Assembly: GCF_019645875.1 (NCBI RefSeq)
Contig: NZ_CP081000.1
Location: forward strand, 248,001 to 312,000
Length of the DNA: 64,000 nucleotides
Direction of reading: 5' to 3'
Source of the DNA: Mycolicibacterium senegalense
Lineage (GTDB): Bacteria > Actinomycetota > Actinomycetes > Mycobacteriales > Mycobacteriaceae
In this document: positions 43,377 through 52,559 of the stretch, piece after piece
Position numbering within the stretch: the first letter of the stretch is position 1
Layout of the letters: every line of letters begins with the position of its first letter
The notes under the pieces: generated by a model
The model's input: only the letters and a program-made list of their open reading frames with translations
What the model was told of the DNA's origin: nothing
Databases searched by the model: none
Made by a program: the position numbers and the translations under genes

Positions 43377-43622
43377 ATGGACTCGTTCGACCGCATGCTG
43401 CTGAAGTTCGTCCTCGCGTGGGCCCCCTATGGGGGTCCGCGCGAGGACGATGTTTGGCTGGAGTTCGGGATGACCGCCGAGCAGTTGTGCGCCCGGTTCG
43501 CCCGGATCGTCTCCGGTCACATTCCCAGGGCCAGGGCGCTGTCGGCCGCCGACCGCGGTCTGTTGGAGCGTGCCTGCCGGTACCTGCGGCACCAGCGGGA
43601 GTCAGGCAAACGCCGCGCGTAG
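43377..43622 (+). CDS. Small conserved protein, DUF3263-like
   Basis: Protein of 81 residues starting at the base after the permease stop. The first 45 residues (MLLKFVLAWAPYGGPREDDVWLEFGMTAEQLCARFARIV) have the pattern of the actinobacterial DUF3263 family, in which a helix-turn-helix-like region follows a bulky aromatic helix. The basic C-terminus RHQRESGKRR could contact nucleic acid. The last 21 bases overlap the convergent lipW gene. Function unknown. Confidence 0.6.
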   Translation: MDSFDRMLLKFVLAWAPYGGPREDDVWLEFGMTAEQLCARFARIVSGHIPRARALSAADRGLLERACRYLRHQRESGKRRA

Positions 43623-44504
43623 CCGCTCGCACTGGCTGGACATGAAGGCTTGGGCCACCGGGGTTTTCGCGGCGATCTGGTCGAAGCCGTGGAACGCCCC
43701 GTACACCTCTTCCACCTGGCAGTCGACTCCCGCGGCGCGCAGGCGCTCGGCATAGGCCATGTCCTCGTCGTGGAACAGGTCCAGGGTGCCGACACCGATC
43801 CAGGTGGGCGGCAGTCCGGCCAGATCCTCCCGGCGGCCCGGCACCGCGACGGCCGGATCGGCCCCGCCCAGATAGGCCGACCAACCGAACTTGTTGCTGC
43901 CCTGCGTCCACAACCGGTGACCCGGGTTCTCCAGGTCCGGGCCCACCGAGCGGTCATCGAGCATCGGGTAGACAAGGATCTGCGCAGCCAGTGACACCTC
44001 GCCCCGGTCACGGGCGAGCAGGGCCAGGGCGGCAGCCAACCCGCCGCCCGCGCTGGCGCCGGCCACCGCGACCCGCGTGGGGTCGACCGCGGGCAGTGCC
44101 GCGAGCCATTTCAGCGCCGAGTAGCAGTCCTCGAGGCCGGCCGGGTAGGGATTCTGTGGCGCCAGCCGGTACTTGACGGCGGCCACCGTGGCGCCGAGTT
44201 CCTTGGCGAAGCGCCGGCACAGGGCGTCGTCCTGCGCTGGGCTGCCCAGCACGTACCCGCCGCCGTGGATCCACAGCAGGGCCGGCGTCGGCTCGGTGAC
44301 CCCGGTCGGCCGGAACAGGCGTACCCCGGCGCCGGAGCTCAGGGTGAGCACCTCTACGTCCTTGGGGGCCTGCCGGTTCTGCAGGGCCGTCAGTCGTTGC
44401 AGTAGCGGCAGAGAACGCCTGGTCACCAGCTGTCTCGGGATGTAGCGGGCGATCCGTTCCAGGTCGGGGTGAAACGTCGGCCGGGCGCCTGTGCTTGAAG
44501 TCAC
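43602..44504 (-). CDS. lipW: Alpha/beta hydrolase, LipW-like esterase
   Basis: HSL-family esterase of 300 residues from the GTG at 44504; M. tuberculosis LipW (Rv0217c) is about the same length. The oxyanion motif is HGGGY (80-84) and the nucleophile Ser151 lies in GASAGG. The catalytic Asp is probably in GTLDLFHDED and the His in YGAFHGFDQ. An ATG further upstream in frame (44594) would add 30 residues with no family support. No Shine-Dalgarno is evident before the GTG, which may indicate leaderless translation. It probably hydrolyses short to medium chain esters in lipid turnover. Confidence 0.8.
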   Translation of the reverse strand: MTSSTGARPTFHPDLERIARYIPRQLVTRRSLPLLQRLTALQNRQAPKDVEVLTLSSGAGVRLFRPTGVTEPTPALLWIHGGGYVLGSPAQDDALCRRFAKELGATVAAVKYRLAPQNPYPAGLEDCYSALKWLAALPAVDPTRVAVAGASAGGGLAAALALLARDRGEVSLAAQILVYPMLDDRSVGPDLENPGHRLWTQGSNKFGWSAYLGGADPAVAVPGRREDLAGLPPTWIGVGTLDLFHDEDMAYAERLRAAGVDCQVEEVYGAFHGFDQIAAKTPVAQAFMSSQCERLRAAFA

Positions 44505-44643
44505 AATTATTGTTCTACCGGGTGGTCTCGGCGCGATGTCAACCAGGCCCTTCCGTCGTGCATGAGCGCCGTTTTCCACCAGGCGGTCGTGCATCGCGTC
44601 GCATCGCGACCCGGCGGTAGAAACCGGCGCAGCCGGCGGTGCG

Positions 44644-44778
44644 TCACGGCTTGTTCAGCACGATGAACAACGCGGCGATCAGGTCATCGCGGATCACGAT
44701 GTAATTGGTGAGGATCAGCTCCTCGGGCAGGTTCGTCTTGTCGTAGTCACCGTCATAGCGGGCGCGCAGCACGGTCAC
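44644..44778 (-). pseudogene. Remnant of an NTF2/SnoaL-like protein gene
   Basis: Forty-four codons with coding character ending in TGA: LRARYDGDYDKTNLPEELI followed by LTNYIVIRDDLIAAL and FIVLNKP. This resembles the C-terminal strands of NTF2/SnoaL-like proteins (YDG-DYDKT-LPEELxLTNYFxxR). The frame stays open upstream to about 44840, but no plausible N-terminal half is present before it meets the MerR regulator. It is most likely a 5'-truncated gene. The surrounding 44505-44866 gap contains nothing else I can support except a short direct repeat GCATCGCG near 44593 and the MerR promoter. Confidence 0.45.
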
Positions 44779-44829
44779 CCCGACAGGGTCGACCGTTCGG
44801 TGACCGGAGAGTCAAGGCCGGGCGCAATC

Positions 44830-44860
44830 TTGAGTCTCCCCTTGGGGGAGCGGCCACACT
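44830..44860 (+). promoter_or_regulatory. MerR-type promoter with dyad in a 19-bp spacer
   Basis: TTGAGT (44830-44835), a 19-bp spacer and CACACT (44855-44860). The spacer contains the dyad CTCCCC-TTG-GGGGAG (44836-44850). An over-long spacer with a central dyad is the hallmark of MerR-regulated promoters. The GTG of the merR-type gene is only 7 bases beyond the -10, so the transcript may be leaderless and autoregulated. Confidence 0.65.
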
Positions 44861-44866
44861 GATCCG

Positions 44867-45694
44867 GTGACCATCGATCTGTCCATCGGGGACTTCTCCC
44901 GTATGACGCAGCTGTCGATCAAGACCCTGCGGCACTATCACGAGGTCGGCTTGCTCGAGCCGGACCACATCGATTCGAGCACCGGGTACCGGTATTACGT
45001 GCCCGACCAGGTACCGACAGCCCAGGTGGTACGCAGGCTCCGCGGCTTGGGCATGCCGGTCGCCGACGTGCGTGCGGTGCTGACGTCAGCCCCCGCCGAC
45101 CGCAATAGGCTGATCGGTGGTCACCTCGAGCGGCTGGAGAACCAGCTCGCAGAGACCCGGAGCGCGGTCGAATCCCTGCGCGCGATTCTCGAACGGCCGA
45201 CGGAGAATTCCGCCGGTGCGACGATCGAAAACGTCAGTGTCGCAGCGACGCCGGCTGCCGCGATCACCGCGGCGGTCGACCGCGAAGACTTATTGCCCTG
45301 GTGGCATGGCGCGATGGGTGAACTGCGGGCAACGGTGTCCGCAGATACGGGTTCGAGGTCCGCCGGCCCTCCTGCGGCGTTGTTCGACTTTGACATCTTC
45401 GCCCGCGATCACGGCACCGCAACGGTGTTCATTCCGGTCGAAGGCGAGGTACGGCTGGCCGGACGGGTACAGGAGGTGGTAATCCCGGCGGCCGAGCTCG
45501 CGGTCATACGACATCAGGGGCCACATGACGACGTTGACCTCAGCTACAGCGCGCTCGGCGAGTACGCCAACCGCCACGAGATCAGTATCGAGGGTCCGCT
45601 GCGTGAGTACTACGAACGCTTCACCTGGGATACCGACGACTCCGCGCAATGGCGGACAGCCTTGTGCTGGCCGGTCTTTCGGGCCGACGCATGA
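44867..45694 (+). CDS. MerR-family regulator with GyrI-like effector domain
   Basis: Regulator of 275 residues. The N-terminal MerR helix-turn-helix is [27 protein letters not shown] with wing [10 protein letters not shown] coiled-coil dimerisation helix covers about 85-115. A GyrI/BmrR-type effector domain fills the C-terminal half (about 125-275: [42 protein letters not shown]). Such proteins bind hydrophobic cations or drugs. Its own promoter has the MerR dyad. It overlaps the downstream SDR gene by ATGA, so the SDR is its likely target. Confidence 0.9.
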   Translation: MTIDLSIGDFSRMTQLSIKTLRHYHEVGLLEPDHIDSSTGYRYYVPDQVPTAQVVRRLRGLGMPVADVRAVLTSAPADRNRLIGGHLERLENQLAETRSAVESLRAILERPTENSAGATIENVSVAATPAAAITAAVDREDLLPWWHGAMGELRATVSADTGSRSAGPPAALFDFDIFARDHGTATVFIPVEGEVRLAGRVQEVVIPAAELAVIRHQGPHDDVDLSYSALGEYANRHEISIEGPLREYYERFTWDTDDSAQWRTALCWPVFRADA

Positions 45695-46464
45695 GCGGGC
45701 TGCAGGGACGACGCGCGGTGGTCACCGGCGGCACCAAGGGCGCCGGCGCAGCGATCTCGGCTCAGCTACGGGCAGCCGGCGCGCACGTGACCGCAGTGGC
45801 CCGACAAAGCCCGAGTGGCGGACTTTCGCCGGCCGACGATTTCGTTGCTGCAGATCTCACGTCGGTGGCCGACATCGCCGCGCTGGCGGCGCATGTTCGG
45901 CGCAACGGAGGTGCCCAGATCCTGGTGCACTGTGCGGGCGGTTCGGGCGCGCCGCCCGGTGGCTTCGCGGTGTTGAGCGAAAGGGACTGGGAAGACGAGC
46001 TGAATCTCAACCTGTTCGCAGCGGTCCGACTCGACCGGGCGTTGCTGCCGGCGATGATCGAATCCGGTTCGGGTGTCGTCGTGCACGTCGGTTCGATACA
46101 AAGCCGGATGCCGCTCTATGACGGCACGATGGCGTACGCCGCGGCCAAGGCCGCCCTGCGGGCCTACAGCAAGGGCCTCGCCAATGAACTGGCACCCAAA
46201 GGTATTCGGGTGAACACCGTGTCGCCGGGGTTCATCCAGACCTCGGCCGCCGACGCACTGATCGATCGCATCGCCGCGGCCGGCAACGGCTCTCGCGAGC
46301 AGGCGCGCGAATCGTTGATGTCCGCGCTCGGCGGGATTCCGCTGCGACGACCGGCCCAGCCCGCTGAGATTGCCGAGGTGGTGCGGTTCTTGGTGTCCGA
46401 CGGCGCGTCCTCGATAGTCGGTGCCGACGTGGTGGTCGACGGCGGCACGGTCCCGACGGTGTAA
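45691..46464 (+). CDS. Short-chain dehydrogenase/reductase
   Basis: Classical SDR of 257 residues: cofactor loop TGGTKGAGA (10-18), the VHCAGG segment in place of NAG, and the active-site pair Y-x3-K as YAAAK. The C-terminal tail [14 protein letters not shown] is typical. The ATG lies in the ATGA overlap with the merR-type gene, so the two form one unit. Substrate unknown; MerR control suggests a role in handling a xenobiotic or drug-like compound. Confidence 0.85.
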   Translation: MSGLQGRRAVVTGGTKGAGAAISAQLRAAGAHVTAVARQSPSGGLSPADDFVAADLTSVADIAALAAHVRRNGGAQILVHCAGGSGAPPGGFAVLSERDWEDELNLNLFAAVRLDRALLPAMIESGSGVVVHVGSIQSRMPLYDGTMAYAAAKAALRAYSKGLANELAPKGIRVNTVSPGFIQTSAADALIDRIAAAGNGSREQARESLMSALGGIPLRRPAQPAEIAEVVRFLVSDGASSIVGADVVVDGGTVPTV

Positions 46465-46471
46465 GCCGCCA

Positions 46472-46487
46472 GGCGCGCATGCGCGCC
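46472..46487. other. Perfect 16-bp palindrome between convergent genes
   Basis: GGCGCGCATGCGCGCC lies in the 28 bases between the SDR stop and the acyl-CoA dehydrogenase stop. As RNA it could fold into a very stable stem and contribute to termination of both genes, although no T-tract follows and the central loop would be small. Confidence 0.4.
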
Positions 46488-46492
46488 GCCGA

Positions 46493-48655
46493 CTACTTCA
46501 ACAGGGGGTCGCGGGGCAGGCCCAGGATGCGTTCGGCGATCGTGTTGCGGGTGATCTCCGACGTGCCGCCGGCGATGGTCATCGCCCGGTTGCCCAAGTA
46601 TGCCCGCGTCAGCTTCGGCGTCTGGCCTGTCACCCCGGCCGAGCCGACCAGATCCATGCCCAGCGCCGTCAGATGTTGCGAGTGCTCGGCCACCAGCAGC
46701 TTGGTGACGTTGCCCTCGGGTCCGGGCTCGGCTCCGGCGATGGCCCGGCTGACCCGGCGCAGGTTCAGCAGCCGCAGGGTGTGGCCGACGGCGATCACCT
46801 CGCCGGCCCGGCGCACGTAGCGGGCGCCGTCGGGATCCGCGTCGATCAAGGCCACCAGTTCGTCGGCGTCGAATCCGGTCGGCGCGGCCGAGCCGCCGCC
46901 GATCGAGATGCGCTCGTTGCCCAGCGTGGCCCGGGCCACCAGCCAACCCTTGTTCACATCGCCCACCACGTCGGCGTCGGGGACGAACACGTCGTCGAAG
47001 AACACCTCGTTGAAGTGCGCGTCACCGGTCAGTCCGCGCAGCGGATTCACGGTCACCCCAGGGGCTTTCATGTCGATCGCCATCATGGTGACGCCCGCGT
47101 GCTTGGGCGCGTCAGGGTCGGTGCGTACGGTGGCCAAGCCCCACTGGCAGTGCTGAGCCAGGCTGGTCCACACCTTCTGCCCGGTGACTCGCCAGCCGCC
47201 GTCGACCCTCTTGGCCGCGGTACGCACCGCCGCGGCATCCGAACCCGCACCCGGCTCGGAGAACAGCTGGCACCACATCACCTGTCCGCGCAACACCGGT
47301 TCCACCCAGCGCTCGCGTTGATCATCGGTGCCTGCCTGGGCGATGGTCAGCGTCACCCAGCCGGTGATCCCCATGTCGGCCCGCTCAACGTCGGCGAACT
47401 CTTCTTCGATTACCAACTGCTCCAACACATTCGCCGCCCGGCCGTACGGCTTGGGCCAGTGCGGCACCAGATAGCCGGAGTCCACCAGGTAATCGCGCCG
47501 CTGGTCCTCGGGCAGCGCCTTGACCGCCGACGCCGCAGCCCGTGCGTCCTGCCGGTACTGCTCGGCCTCTGCCGGCAGCGCGAAGGACGCAGCGTGTGCC
47601 TGCCCGCTGCGTTGCCCCTCGACGACGTCGATCAGCGGGTCGGCACCGTCACCTAGCACAGCGGCCAGGGTCCGGGCCCGGCGCAGGTATAAGTGGGCGT
47701 CGTGTTCCCAGGTGAAACCGATGCCGCCGTGCAACTGAAGGTTGGTCTCGGCGTTGAACACCACAGCCCGCACGGCATGCGCGGCGGCCACCGCGGCGGC
47801 GAACGAAGCTCCGTCGAGGTCGTCGGCGCGGGCTGCGTCCCAGACCGCGGCAGTGGTCTGCTCGGCGTCGACCAGCATGTTGGCGGCGTGGTGCTTGACG
47901 GCCTGGAAAGTGCCGATCGTGCGGCCGAATTGCTCACGTACCTTGGCGTATTCGACGGCCATGTCGAGCGCCGCCCAGGCCACGCCGACCGCCTCTGCCG
48001 AGCCGAGGATGCGGAACACCGTGCGCGCCGCCCGCGCTGCGCCGCGCAGGATCCGGCGCTCGTCGACGGCCACGGCTCGTAGATCGACCGTGCCGATGCT
48101 GCGGGTGGTGTCCAGGGAATCCTGTGTGGTGACGGTGATTCCGTCGGCGGTGGCGTCCAGAATCACGATGTCGTCGCCGGCGGCCAGCGCGAGCACACGG
48201 GCATCGGGGGCGCCCAGTACCGCACGTGCCTGCCCACCGAGAAGTCCGTCGGGGCCGATGTTCACCGAACCGGCCAGCCCGAGTGCGGCGACCGTCGTCC
48301 CGTCGGCGAGGCCCGGGAGCAGTTCGGCCCTCACCGCGTCCGGGGCGTACCGGTCGATGACCACCGAGGCGGACACGGTCGGCAGGAAGGGGCCCGGCGA
48401 CAGTTCGCGGCCGGCTACCTCGGCGACCACGGCAAGCTCGGCGAGCCCGAAGCCGGAACCGCCGTAGTCTTCGGAGATGGCCAGTCCGTTCCAGCCGAGT
48501 TCGGCGCCGGCAGACCAGATTTCATCGGGGTAAGTGCCGGCGGCCTCGAGGGTGGCGCGGGCGGCTGCGCGGCTGTCGAGCCGGCTCAGCTGCCCGAGCG
48601 CCGAGTCGGCCAGGTCCTGATGCTCTTCGGTGATGGCCAGCGCAGACTTCGTCAT
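46493..48655 (-). CDS. Double-length acyl-CoA dehydrogenase (FadE fusion type)
   Basis: Protein of 720 residues made of two acyl-CoA dehydrogenase modules in one chain, like the mycobacterial FadE34-type enzymes of about 710 residues. The first module (about 1-360) keeps the C-terminal helical half (REQFGRTIGTFQAVKHHAANM, LQLHGGIGFTWEHDAHLYLRRA). The second (about 375-720) has the substrate/FAD region (MWCQLFSEPGAGSDAAAVRTAAKR, VTGQKVWTS) and a C-terminus AMTIAGGTSEITRNTIAERILGLPRD. Steroid-type ACADs are heterotetramers of two different subunits, and this fusion supplies both. It is probably FAD dependent, acting on a bulky acyl-CoA. Divergent from lipC. Confidence 0.88.
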   Translation of the reverse strand: MTKSALAITEEHQDLADSALGQLSRLDSRAAARATLEAAGTYPDEIWSAGAELGWNGLAISEDYGGSGFGLAELAVVAEVAGRELSPGPFLPTVSASVVIDRYAPDAVRAELLPGLADGTTVAALGLAGSVNIGPDGLLGGQARAVLGAPDARVLALAAGDDIVILDATADGITVTTQDSLDTTRSIGTVDLRAVAVDERRILRGAARAARTVFRILGSAEAVGVAWAALDMAVEYAKVREQFGRTIGTFQAVKHHAANMLVDAEQTTAAVWDAARADDLDGASFAAAVAAAHAVRAVVFNAETNLQLHGGIGFTWEHDAHLYLRRARTLAAVLGDGADPLIDVVEGQRSGQAHAASFALPAEAEQYRQDARAAASAVKALPEDQRRDYLVDSGYLVPHWPKPYGRAANVLEQLVIEEEFADVERADMGITGWVTLTIAQAGTDDQRERWVEPVLRGQVMWCQLFSEPGAGSDAAAVRTAAKRVDGGWRVTGQKVWTSLAQHCQWGLATVRTDPDAPKHAGVTMMAIDMKAPGVTVNPLRGLTGDAHFNEVFFDDVFVPDADVVGDVNKGWLVARATLGNERISIGGGSAAPTGFDADELVALIDADPDGARYVRRAGEVIAVGHTLRLLNLRRVSRAIAGAEPGPEGNVTKLLVAEHSQHLTALGMDLVGSAGVTGQTPKLTRAYLGNRAMTIAGGTSEITRNTIAERILGLPRDPLLK

Positions 48656-48778
48656 GCTTAGCGAAGCTAACGGGGGTTCTCCGCTGCGTCGAGGTGATCC
48701 AGGTCACATTTTTACGTCGGGTGGACAAGTCGGCGAAGTTGTCACCGGAGCCGATCGGCTGCGGGGTACGCTCGCGCA

Positions 48779-50002
48779 ATGACGGCACGACCGGATAACC
48801 GGTACCCCGCACCGACGCTCGCCGATCGGGCGCGATGGTTGCTACGCGCCAAGCCTGCCGACCATATGCTGGCGCTCAGCGTTGCGTCGGCTTCGCTACC
48901 GGTGGTGGGTAAGCACCTGGAACCGTTCGGCGCCCTCACGGCGATGAGCGTGTGGGGATTCCGGCACCTTCCCGGATTTGTCACGTCTTCGGCGAAGTCC
49001 TGGTTCGCCCCGGGCGACGACGCGCTGCGCAAGGCGGAGCGGGAGCAGACCAACGCCGTCGCCCAGCAGGCGCTTCGTGGCGTGGTCTCGGCGGCGGAGT
49101 TGGCCATCGACTGGCCGGCGCCGGACCACATGCCCCCGTTGTGGCACACCCTTGAGTACCGGCGCGACGTGTACCGGACCTCAGTACGCTACGGCGACGA
49201 TCCGACCCAGTTGCTCGACGTGTGGCGGCCCAAGCAGTTGCCCGCCCAGCCCGCGCCGGTGTTGCTGTTCGTGCCGGGCGGCGCCTGGGTGCACGGCGGG
49301 CGCATCCTGCAGGGCTACGCGCTGCTGTCGCATCTGGCCCGGCAGGGCTGGGTGTGTCTGTCCATCGACTACCGGGTTGCCCCGCACCACCGCTGGCCCC
49401 GGCACATCACCGACGTCAAGGCCGCAATCGCCTGGGCGCGAGCCAATGTCGACAAGTTCGGCGGTGACCGCAACTTCGTCGCGATCGCGGGCTGCTCGGC
49501 CGGTGGCCACCTGGCCGCGCTGGCCGGCCTCACCCCGAACGACCCGGACCTGCAGGGAGACCTGCCCGACGGTGCCGACACCTCGGTCGACGCGGTAGTA
49601 GGCATCTACGGGCGCTACGACTGGGAGGACCGCTCGACCGAGGAGCGCGTCCGATTTGTCGACTTCCTGGAACGGATCGTGGTGGGACGCAAGATCGATC
49701 GTCATCCGGAGATCTTCCGGGCGGCGTCGCCGATCGCCCGGATCCACCCCGATGCACCGCCGTTCCTGCTCATCCACGGCACCGGGGACAGCGTCATTCC
49801 GGTGGCGCAGGCCCGCAGTTTCGCCGACAGGCTCAAGGCGGTGTCGCGTGCCGTTGTCAGCTACATCGAACTGCCTGGGGCCGGGCATGCCTTCGACATG
49901 ACCGACGGGGCCAGAACCGGGGCGATGGCCACGGCAATTGGTTTGTTCCTCAACCGGATTCACCGGAACCGAGTGATGGGCGAGGCCAAAGCAGTCATCT
50001 AG
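48779..50002 (+). CDS. lipC: Alpha/beta hydrolase, LipC-like esterase
   Basis: Carboxylesterase of 407 residues, matching the size and position of LipC (Rv0220, next to Rv0221). The N-terminal 120 residues precede the hydrolase fold. The oxyanion segment is VPGGAWVHGGR (165-175) and the nucleophile Ser240 lies in GCSAGGH. The acid and base are likely in IHGTGDSVIPVAQA and GAGHAFD. M. tuberculosis LipC is reported as a surface-exposed esterase for short-chain substrates. The WS/DGAT gene starts 28 bases downstream, so ester synthesis and hydrolysis are probably coexpressed. Confidence 0.88.
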   Translation: MTARPDNRYPAPTLADRARWLLRAKPADHMLALSVASASLPVVGKHLEPFGALTAMSVWGFRHLPGFVTSSAKSWFAPGDDALRKAEREQTNAVAQQALRGVVSAAELAIDWPAPDHMPPLWHTLEYRRDVYRTSVRYGDDPTQLLDVWRPKQLPAQPAPVLLFVPGGAWVHGGRILQGYALLSHLARQGWVCLSIDYRVAPHHRWPRHITDVKAAIAWARANVDKFGGDRNFVAIAGCSAGGHLAALAGLTPNDPDLQGDLPDGADTSVDAVVGIYGRYDWEDRSTEERVRFVDFLERIVVGRKIDRHPEIFRAASPIARIHPDAPPFLLIHGTGDSVIPVAQARSFADRLKAVSRAVVSYIELPGAGHAFDMTDGARTGAMATAIGLFLNRIHRNRVMGEAKAVI

Positions 50003-50030
50003 ACGTTTCCACACACTGGGGAGGGACACC

Positions 50031-51449
50031 GTGAAGCGGTTGAGTGGGTGGGACGCGTTCCTGCTGTATACCGAGACACCCAACGTGCACATGCACACGT
50101 TGAAGATCGCGGTCATCGCGCTAGAAGACATGGGGGGTCGGACCTTCGGGATCGACGAGTTCCGCGAGGTTATCCGCGGACGTCTGCACAAGCTGGACCC
50201 GTTCCGCTACCAACTCGTCGACATCCCGTTCAAGTTCCATCACCCGATGTGGCGGGAGAATTGCGACGTCGACCTCGAATACCACGTCCGGCCGTGGCGG
50301 GTCCGGGCGCCGGGTGGGCGCCGTGAACTCGACGAGGCGATCGGCGAGATCGGAAGCACCCCGCTGGACCGCAGCCGGCCGCTGTGGGAGATGTACTTCG
50401 TCGAGGGGCTGGCAAATGGCCGCATAGCGGTCGTGGGAAAGATCCACCACGCCTTGGCCGACGGGGTCGCCTCGGCGAATCTCCTGGCCCGCGGGATGGA
50501 CCTGCAGGACGGTCCGGAACGCGACGACGACTCGTATGCCACCGATCCCGCACCCACCAGGACCGAACTGGTGCGCTCGGCTTTCGTCGACCACATGCGC
50601 CAGCTCGGCCGGTTGCCCGGCACGGTGCGTTACACGGCCAAGGGTTTCGGGCGGGTGCGACGCAGCAGCCGCAAACTGTCGCCCGAGCTGACCCGGCCCT
50701 TTACCCCGCCGCCGAGCTTCATGAACCACATCCTCGACGAGAAGCGCCTATTCGCCACGGCCACACTGGCATTGGCCGACGTCAAAGAAACCAGCAAGAA
50801 GCTGGGTGTGACGATCAACGACCTGGTGCTGGCCATGTCGTCGGGAGCGCTGCGCACGTTGTCACTCAAGTACGACGGCAAGGCCGACCATCCGCTGCTG
50901 GCCTCGGTGCCGATGAGTTTCGACTTCTCCCCGGACCGTATTTCCGGCAACCGCTTCAGCGGTGTATTGGTGGCGTTGCCGGTGGATGTCGCTGACACGG
51001 CCGAGCGGGTGCGCCAGGCCCACGATGCCGCCGCCCTGGCCAAGGAAAGCCATCAACTGATCGGACCGGAACTGATCGCGCGCTGGGCCGCATACATGCC
51101 GCCGGCGCCGGTCGAGGCGATGTTCAAGTGGCTGTCCCATCAGGACGGGCAGAACAAGGTGCTCAACCTCAACATCTCGAACGTGCCGGGTCCGCGGGAA
51201 CGCGGCAAGGTCGGCGGTGCCACCGTCACCGAGATCTACTCGGTAGGGCCGATCACCACCGGCAGCGGGCTCAACATCACCGTGTGGAGCTACGTCGACC
51301 AGCTCAACATCTCGGTGCTGTCCGACGATGCCACGGTCGAGGACCCGCACGAGGTGACCGACGGAATGCTCGAGGAGTTCCGCGAAATCCGCCGGGTCGC
51401 AGGCCTTTCGGATGAGCTGACGGTGGTCGAGTCCGCGATGCCGCAGTAG
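50031..51449 (+). CDS. Wax ester synthase/diacylglycerol acyltransferase (Rv0221-like)
   Basis: WS/DGAT of 472 residues that transfers an acyl group from acyl-CoA to diacylglycerol or a fatty alcohol, making triacylglycerol or wax ester stores. The catalytic HHxxxDG is KIHHALADGVA, with H139, H140, D144 and G145. The second conserved block near the C-terminus is LNISNVPGPRE followed by GLNITVWSYVDQLNISVLSDD. The N-terminus begins MKRLSGWDAFLLYTETP, also conserved. GTG start with GGGAGGGAC upstream. Corresponds to Rv0221 and follows lipC. Confidence 0.93.
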   Translation: MKRLSGWDAFLLYTETPNVHMHTLKIAVIALEDMGGRTFGIDEFREVIRGRLHKLDPFRYQLVDIPFKFHHPMWRENCDVDLEYHVRPWRVRAPGGRRELDEAIGEIGSTPLDRSRPLWEMYFVEGLANGRIAVVGKIHHALADGVASANLLARGMDLQDGPERDDDSYATDPAPTRTELVRSAFVDHMRQLGRLPGTVRYTAKGFGRVRRSSRKLSPELTRPFTPPPSFMNHILDEKRLFATATLALADVKETSKKLGVTINDLVLAMSSGALRTLSLKYDGKADHPLLASVPMSFDFSPDRISGNRFSGVLVALPVDVADTAERVRQAHDAAALAKESHQLIGPELIARWAAYMPPAPVEAMFKWLSHQDGQNKVLNLNISNVPGPRERGKVGGATVTEIYSVGPITTGSGLNITVWSYVDQLNISVLSDDATVEDPHEVTDGMLEEFREIRRVAGLSDELTVVESAMPQ

Positions 51450-51468
51450 TTCGTCGGAGGGTCCCCCT

Positions 51469-51535
51469 GCACCGCGAGCGTGCGTGTCTGTCGCCGCCAC
51501 ACCGCGCAACTGCGACAGTCTCTGCACGCTCGCGG
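51469..51535. repeat. Dispersed intergenic repeat, copy 2, with long hairpin
   Basis: The first 22 bases are identical to those at 19448-19469. Here CCGCGAGCGTGC (51472-51483) pairs perfectly with GCACGCTCGCGG (51524-51535) across a 40-base loop. It lies between the convergent WS/DGAT and LysR genes, so it may help terminate both. Confidence 0.6.
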
Positions 51536-51546
51536 CGAGTCGGCAT

Positions 51547-52452
51547 TCACCGGCTGGTGCGCTGAGCTGGTCGGGCGGAGGCCAGCAGGAATTCCGCCAG
51601 CTTGGCGCTGGCCGGTCCGAGTCGCGACTTTTCGGCCGAAGCAAGATAGATCTTCCACGGTATGGCGGGTCGAATCTCGATGGCGCGCAGGTCCGGATAG
51701 TGGGCGGCTTCGCTGGCCGGCATGATGATGGTGCCCAGCCCGTGGCGGACCAGACGCCCGGCGATCGAGTACTCGAGGGCGACCTCGTGGGACACCCGCG
51801 CCGAAACGCCCGCGGCGGTGAATGCGCCATCGACGAGGCGTCGGAGGCCGAACTCGGGCGGGAAGCCGATCAGGTCCTCATCGCAGAGCTCGGCGACACC
51901 GACTGCGTCGCGGTGCGCAAGGAGATGATCGGTGCGGCAGACGAACACCATCGGCTCCTCGCACAGCAACTGCATGTCGACTCGGGTGGGGAACCGGTCG
52001 GGTGCCGAGATCAGGGCCAGGTCGAGCGATCCGTCCGCGATCGCCGAAAGGTAAGCGATGGAACCGATTTGGCTCTGCCTCAGCCTGATGCGGACAAATG
52101 GGTACTCGCGGTGGAAGTCGCCGAGCACCATCGGCACGTCGAGCGTGCCGAACGAGATCAGGGACCCGAGATCGACGGTGCCCGTCAGTTCCCCGTGGTA
52201 GGCGCTCACCGCGTCTTTGGCCAGCCGTGCGGTCTGGACCACCTGGCGGGCGTGCTCACGGAACAACTCGCCTGCCGGCGTCATCCTGATCTGGTGCTTG
52301 GAGCGATCGAACAGTTCAACACCGAGTTCCTTCTCCAGCTTCGCGACCGCCGTCGACAGGGCCGACTGGACCACGTGCGTCTGGTTCGCGGCGCGGGAGA
52401 AGCTCATCTCACTGGCGACCGCGATGAAGTATTCAAGCTGCCGAAGTTCCAT
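51547..52452 (-). CDS. LysR-family transcriptional regulator
   Basis: LTTR of 301 residues. The N-terminal winged helix is MELRQLEYFIAVASEMSFSRAANQTHVVQSALSTAVAKLEKELG and the inducer-binding domain covers about 90-295. It is divergent from a cupin and an oxidoreductase gene, the standard arrangement for a LysR regulator and its target. A perfect palindrome with a T-N11-A core is in the intergenic region 9 bases from its start codon, the expected LysR autoregulatory site. Inducer unknown. Confidence 0.9.
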   Translation of the reverse strand: MELRQLEYFIAVASEMSFSRAANQTHVVQSALSTAVAKLEKELGVELFDRSKHQIRMTPAGELFREHARQVVQTARLAKDAVSAYHGELTGTVDLGSLISFGTLDVPMVLGDFHREYPFVRIRLRQSQIGSIAYLSAIADGSLDLALISAPDRFPTRVDMQLLCEEPMVFVCRTDHLLAHRDAVGVAELCDEDLIGFPPEFGLRRLVDGAFTAAGVSARVSHEVALEYSIAGRLVRHGLGTIIMPASEAAHYPDLRAIEIRPAIPWKIYLASAEKSRLGPASAKLAEFLLASARPAQRTSR

Positions 52453-52460
52453 GCTCTAAG

Positions 52461-52477
52461 TATCGCGTTCCGCGATA
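52461..52477. promoter_or_regulatory. LysR-type operator
   Basis: Perfect palindrome TATCGCG-TTC-CGCGATA containing the T-N11-A LysR box (T at 52463, A at 52475), placed between the divergent lysR and cupin genes. Confidence 0.7.
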
Positions 52478-52559
52478 GAGATGATCAACATCGTTCGTTG
52501 GACTTGATGAGGCGGCGCTGCTCTGATGGAAGGACGAGGTTCAAGCGAAGGAAAGAGCA

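Noticed and set aside
44593..44612. Short direct repeat GCATCGCG as an attachment site or insertion scar
   Set aside because: Only two short copies in GC-rich DNA and no integrase or transposase nearby; chance is sufficient.
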